Positions 62,901 through 64,000 of a stretch of DNA of 64,000 bases are shown here, one piece after another. The notes below the pieces were generated by a model. It saw only the letters and a program-made list of their open reading frames with translations, did not search any database and had not been told where the DNA came from. Origin of the DNA: MAG-121220-bin8 sp002700465 (GTDB taxonomy: Bacteria; Bacteroidota; Bacteroidia; Flavobacteriales; Flavobacteriaceae); contig CALSTO010000001.1 in the NCBI GenBank assembly GCA_943789295.1, forward strand, positions 1-64,000. Direction: 5' to 3'. The position numbers and the translations under genes were made by a program. Position 1 is the stretch's first letter. Each line of letters begins with the position of its first letter.

Positions 62901-64000
62901 GATCTGTAGATTCATTTCCAGATCTTAGTTCATTTGTTCTTGAACTTAAATCAAATCCATCAACAATGCCATCTCTATTATCATCACATAAAATAATATC
63001 ATCCACTTCAAACGTAATTGGAAGAGTGTTTACTACAAGGTTAAATGATGAACCTACATTAACACATCCTGTTGTATTGTTTACAATTCTTACAAAAATT
63101 TCTGTAATTTGTGATTCCCAATGTAATTTTAAAGGATCTTTTTCAGGTGTAGTAAATGGAAAAATAATTGGATTGTTAGTTTGAGCATCATCCTCAGATA
63201 AATGAAAAGAGACTGTAAAATCGTTTAAAGATTGATTATCTCCAAGAATTGAGGGTTTTAAAACTTCAAAATTTGATTCTTCAAGAACTATACTACCATT
63301 ATTGGCATCTCCATCCAAATCGTCATCACAAAAAACGTAATCTTGTATTAAATTTGATATTGGATTAGGGTTAACAACATGAGTATATGATGTTGAACAA
63401 ACTATGCCATTTGTTGTCACATCAATAAAGTAAGTTGTAGTAACTTCAGGATTTAATGTTAATGTGGATGCATTGATTGGAATATCGATGAAAGTCCCTG
63501 GATTCAAAGGATCCTCATAATACCAATTGACTGTAGTAGTGCCTCTAAATTCATAAACTGGTCTTGAGGGTGCATCTGGACAATCAGGGTAATCATTCAA
63601 TAATTTATTTCCTGTATTATTAAAATGACCATAATCTTCAGTTCCGTCATCTTTTCCATCTGTATCAGGTCCAGTTCCGTTACAGTCTGCATCAAATTCA
63701 TAGTCATTTGGTTCCCCATTTTCCCATAAATTCCAAGTTGCATCAAATTCTCTTCCGTCAAGCCAGTACCAACCTTCATCAAATTCTTGATTAGGATTTA
63801 AAGCTGGAAATTGTTTAAGCCCAAGCCAAAGTGGAACACCCGCAAGACCTGCTGCCTGAATTGCAGCAAATACAGCATTGTGCTCATCTAAATCGTTGAT
63901 CTGATACATTGATGCTCCAATTCCATATGATGGAAGTAAATCTTCAGCATCACTAAAACTTCTTGAAGTGGGATCAACAAAGTATGATGATAATCTGCCT
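59992..64000 (-). CDS. Giant type IX-secreted surface protein with C-type lectin domain, 5' end beyond window
   Basis: At least 1335 residues are visible, open to the window end with no start needed (a Met at 63909 is internal). The first visible part is a C-type lectin-like domain: LWLGLKQF, GWYWLDGREF, LWENGEPNDYE, EDYGHFNN and LLNDYPDC. Then come repeated units of about 90-110 residues starting with acidic calcium-loop-like motifs (CDDDLDGDANNG, CDDNRDGIVDG, CDGDDPLDTNSEDG), each with SVTVT-like strands. The C-terminus (about the last 85 residues) is the gliding-motility type B sorting domain: YFTPNGDGVNETWKI, VYIFDRFGKLL, GWDGTYLGKPMPATDYWF. It is probably an adhesin displayed by the adjacent PorP/SprF. 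Confidence 0.92.
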   Translation of the reverse strand, partial: GRLSSYFVDPTSRSFSDAEDLLPSYGIGASMYQINDLDEHNAVFAAIQAAGLAGVPLWLGLKQFPALNPNQEFDEGWYWLDGREFDATWNLWENGEPNDYEFDADCNGTGPDTDGKDDGTEDYGHFNNTGNKLLNDYPDCPDAPSRPVYEFRGTTTVNWYYEDPLNPGTFIDIPINASTLTLNPEVTTTYFIDVTTNGIVCSTSYTHVVNPNPISNLIQDYVFCDDDLDGDANNGSIVLEESNFEVLKPSILGDNQSLNDFTVSFHLSEDDAQTNNPIIFPFTTPEKDPLKLHWESQITEIFVRIVNNTTGCVNVGSSFNLVVNTLPITFEVDDIILCDDNRDGIVDGFDLSSRTNELRSGNESTDPDDTDNQSPDNFPVSYHLSIDDANDINNNGLVSPYKSGNETIFYRIEKRSNEGDLICIKTGEAFNIVVENLPFANEVTILRECDGDDPLDTNSEDGKFPFDVSKIQEKLLDGQTDVTTYYFDENDVFIGNVLPNIFETTSQTITITVENDSDLKCSDSTTLEFIVDDSPEFYEVIIPSNCDDGVSDIDGYSEFDTSSITETLLTNPLNNQMQSLDNYSVSYTFIDENGGSQTTSNLPNPFNTKTQSVSVTVTNKINNSCIISENIEFIVTPLPVINENLIKIEQCDDGKGSENDGVTLHNLTESQSLFSTNFTNETFEYYSDENLTQKIDNPTSFYNDPLYDEVWVKIISENGCERISKTQNGNERLKIEITVGASEISETFIEDNNTLYAVCEDSNALSQDGLSVFSSSVLQEINDKLIASKAIFQDQNIRVTLHRNSTDGLTGDNPINLSEEFTTSTPYTQEIWARVVNIDITEFTCLGFAKVGELYVEPKPIANPVTIEKQCDGDSPLDLDSQDGIYPFDVSLIEEQVLNGQTDATVTYFNEDGTQIKNFGPVFETASQTVTIRVEKKPSYPDISNPDGLCYDETSLEFVVNDSPEAYPVILAPHCDGDDGDSDIDGFDNFDTSEIIDLLTTNPISGISQDVSKLNIEFTYLNELGSIQTDSKLPNPFNTKTQTVSVTIENPLNLNCIITQEIDFVVNPLPSFDIDDEIVVCLNPLPDNPLEIGTYNWNGGNDPTIYNYSWSRVDLNGAQDTAYSETTQTIKVDKGGVYTVIVEDAITFCTRSKSITVTESEMANISLDDITVEDLTNDNTNTITIDTLNLGIGDYEFSLDEAFGPYQDEPVFESVKPGIHTIYIRDKNSYYTYDYGCGIAQIDVSVIGYRKYFTPNGDGVNETWKILGIRSDFNAGSKVYIFDRFGKLLKQLDPLSNGWDGTYLGKPMPATDYWFRTFLEDGREFKGHFSLVRGN

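Noticed and set aside
1..64000. Mobile elements, phage genes, tRNA or rRNA genes
   Set aside because: No transposase, integrase, terminal inverted repeats, tRNA cloverleaf or rRNA segment was recognised by reading both strands.

Overview
The window is chromosomal DNA of a marine-type member of the Bacteroidetes, most likely a Flavobacteriaceae species. The evidence is low G+C DNA, a SusC/SusD pair with a hybrid two-component regulator, a PorP/SprF-like protein beside a large protein with a gliding-motility-type (type B) C-terminal sorting domain, and several candidate TAnnTTTG -7 promoter elements. No rRNA, tRNA, CRISPR array, phage or insertion sequence was recognised.

Region 1 (1-22052) is a polysaccharide utilisation locus with a complete hexuronate pathway. 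A hybrid two-component sensor (minus strand, cut by the window edge at its histidine box) is divergent from a co-directional series: SusC, SusD, a surface glycan-binding lipoprotein, a parallel beta-helix lipoprotein, a GH2 and a GH3 glycosidase. Then come an SDR reductase (probable fructuronate reductase), UxuA, UxaC, an ExuT-like transporter, KdgK and KDPG aldolase. Together they can take a uronate-containing glycan from the cell surface to pyruvate and glyceraldehyde-3-phosphate. The kdgK-eda pair is visibly more G+C-rich than its surroundings.

Region 2 (22053-34371) holds a DUF2911 protein, an aromatic amino acid hydroxylase, a GH18 lipoprotein, a YheT-like hydrolase, a CNNM/CorC-type protein and small membrane proteins. 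It then has a metal-related group (MerC-like, HMA-MauE-like) and a sulfur operon: an ArsR-family repressor with a 14-bp palindromic operator over its own -7 box, TauE/SafE, a CstB-like persulfide dioxygenase-rhodanese fusion and two YeeE/YedE-type permease parts.

Region 3 (34539-46913) has a sugar porter with a frameshifted GH16 beta-glucanase, a run of translationally coupled membrane genes, a photolyase-like protein lacking an N-terminal antenna domain, KatG, a Bax-inhibitor-1 protein, a cupin, a MATE exporter and an aldo/keto reductase.

Region 4 (46914-58853) includes a phased T-tract array between convergent genes, an AlkA-like glycosylase operon, an indoleamine 2,3-dioxygenase-like protein, a half-length asparaginase, and a 33-residue protein with 11 cysteines (metallothionein-like) next to a small membrane protein. 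It also has a 248-bp exact tandem duplication, a second frameshifted gene, an exported PNPOx-like protein, a ChbG/HpnK-type deacetylase and a TolB-propeller amidohydrolase.

Region 5 (58935-64000) is a PorP/SprF-like outer-membrane protein convergent with a giant C-type-lectin-containing cell-surface protein secreted by the type IX system, which runs off the window end.

The most unusual items are the metallothionein-like micro-gene, the 10-bp phased T-tract/GATC array, the persulfide operon with its apparently leaderless repressor, and the rearranged photolyase.
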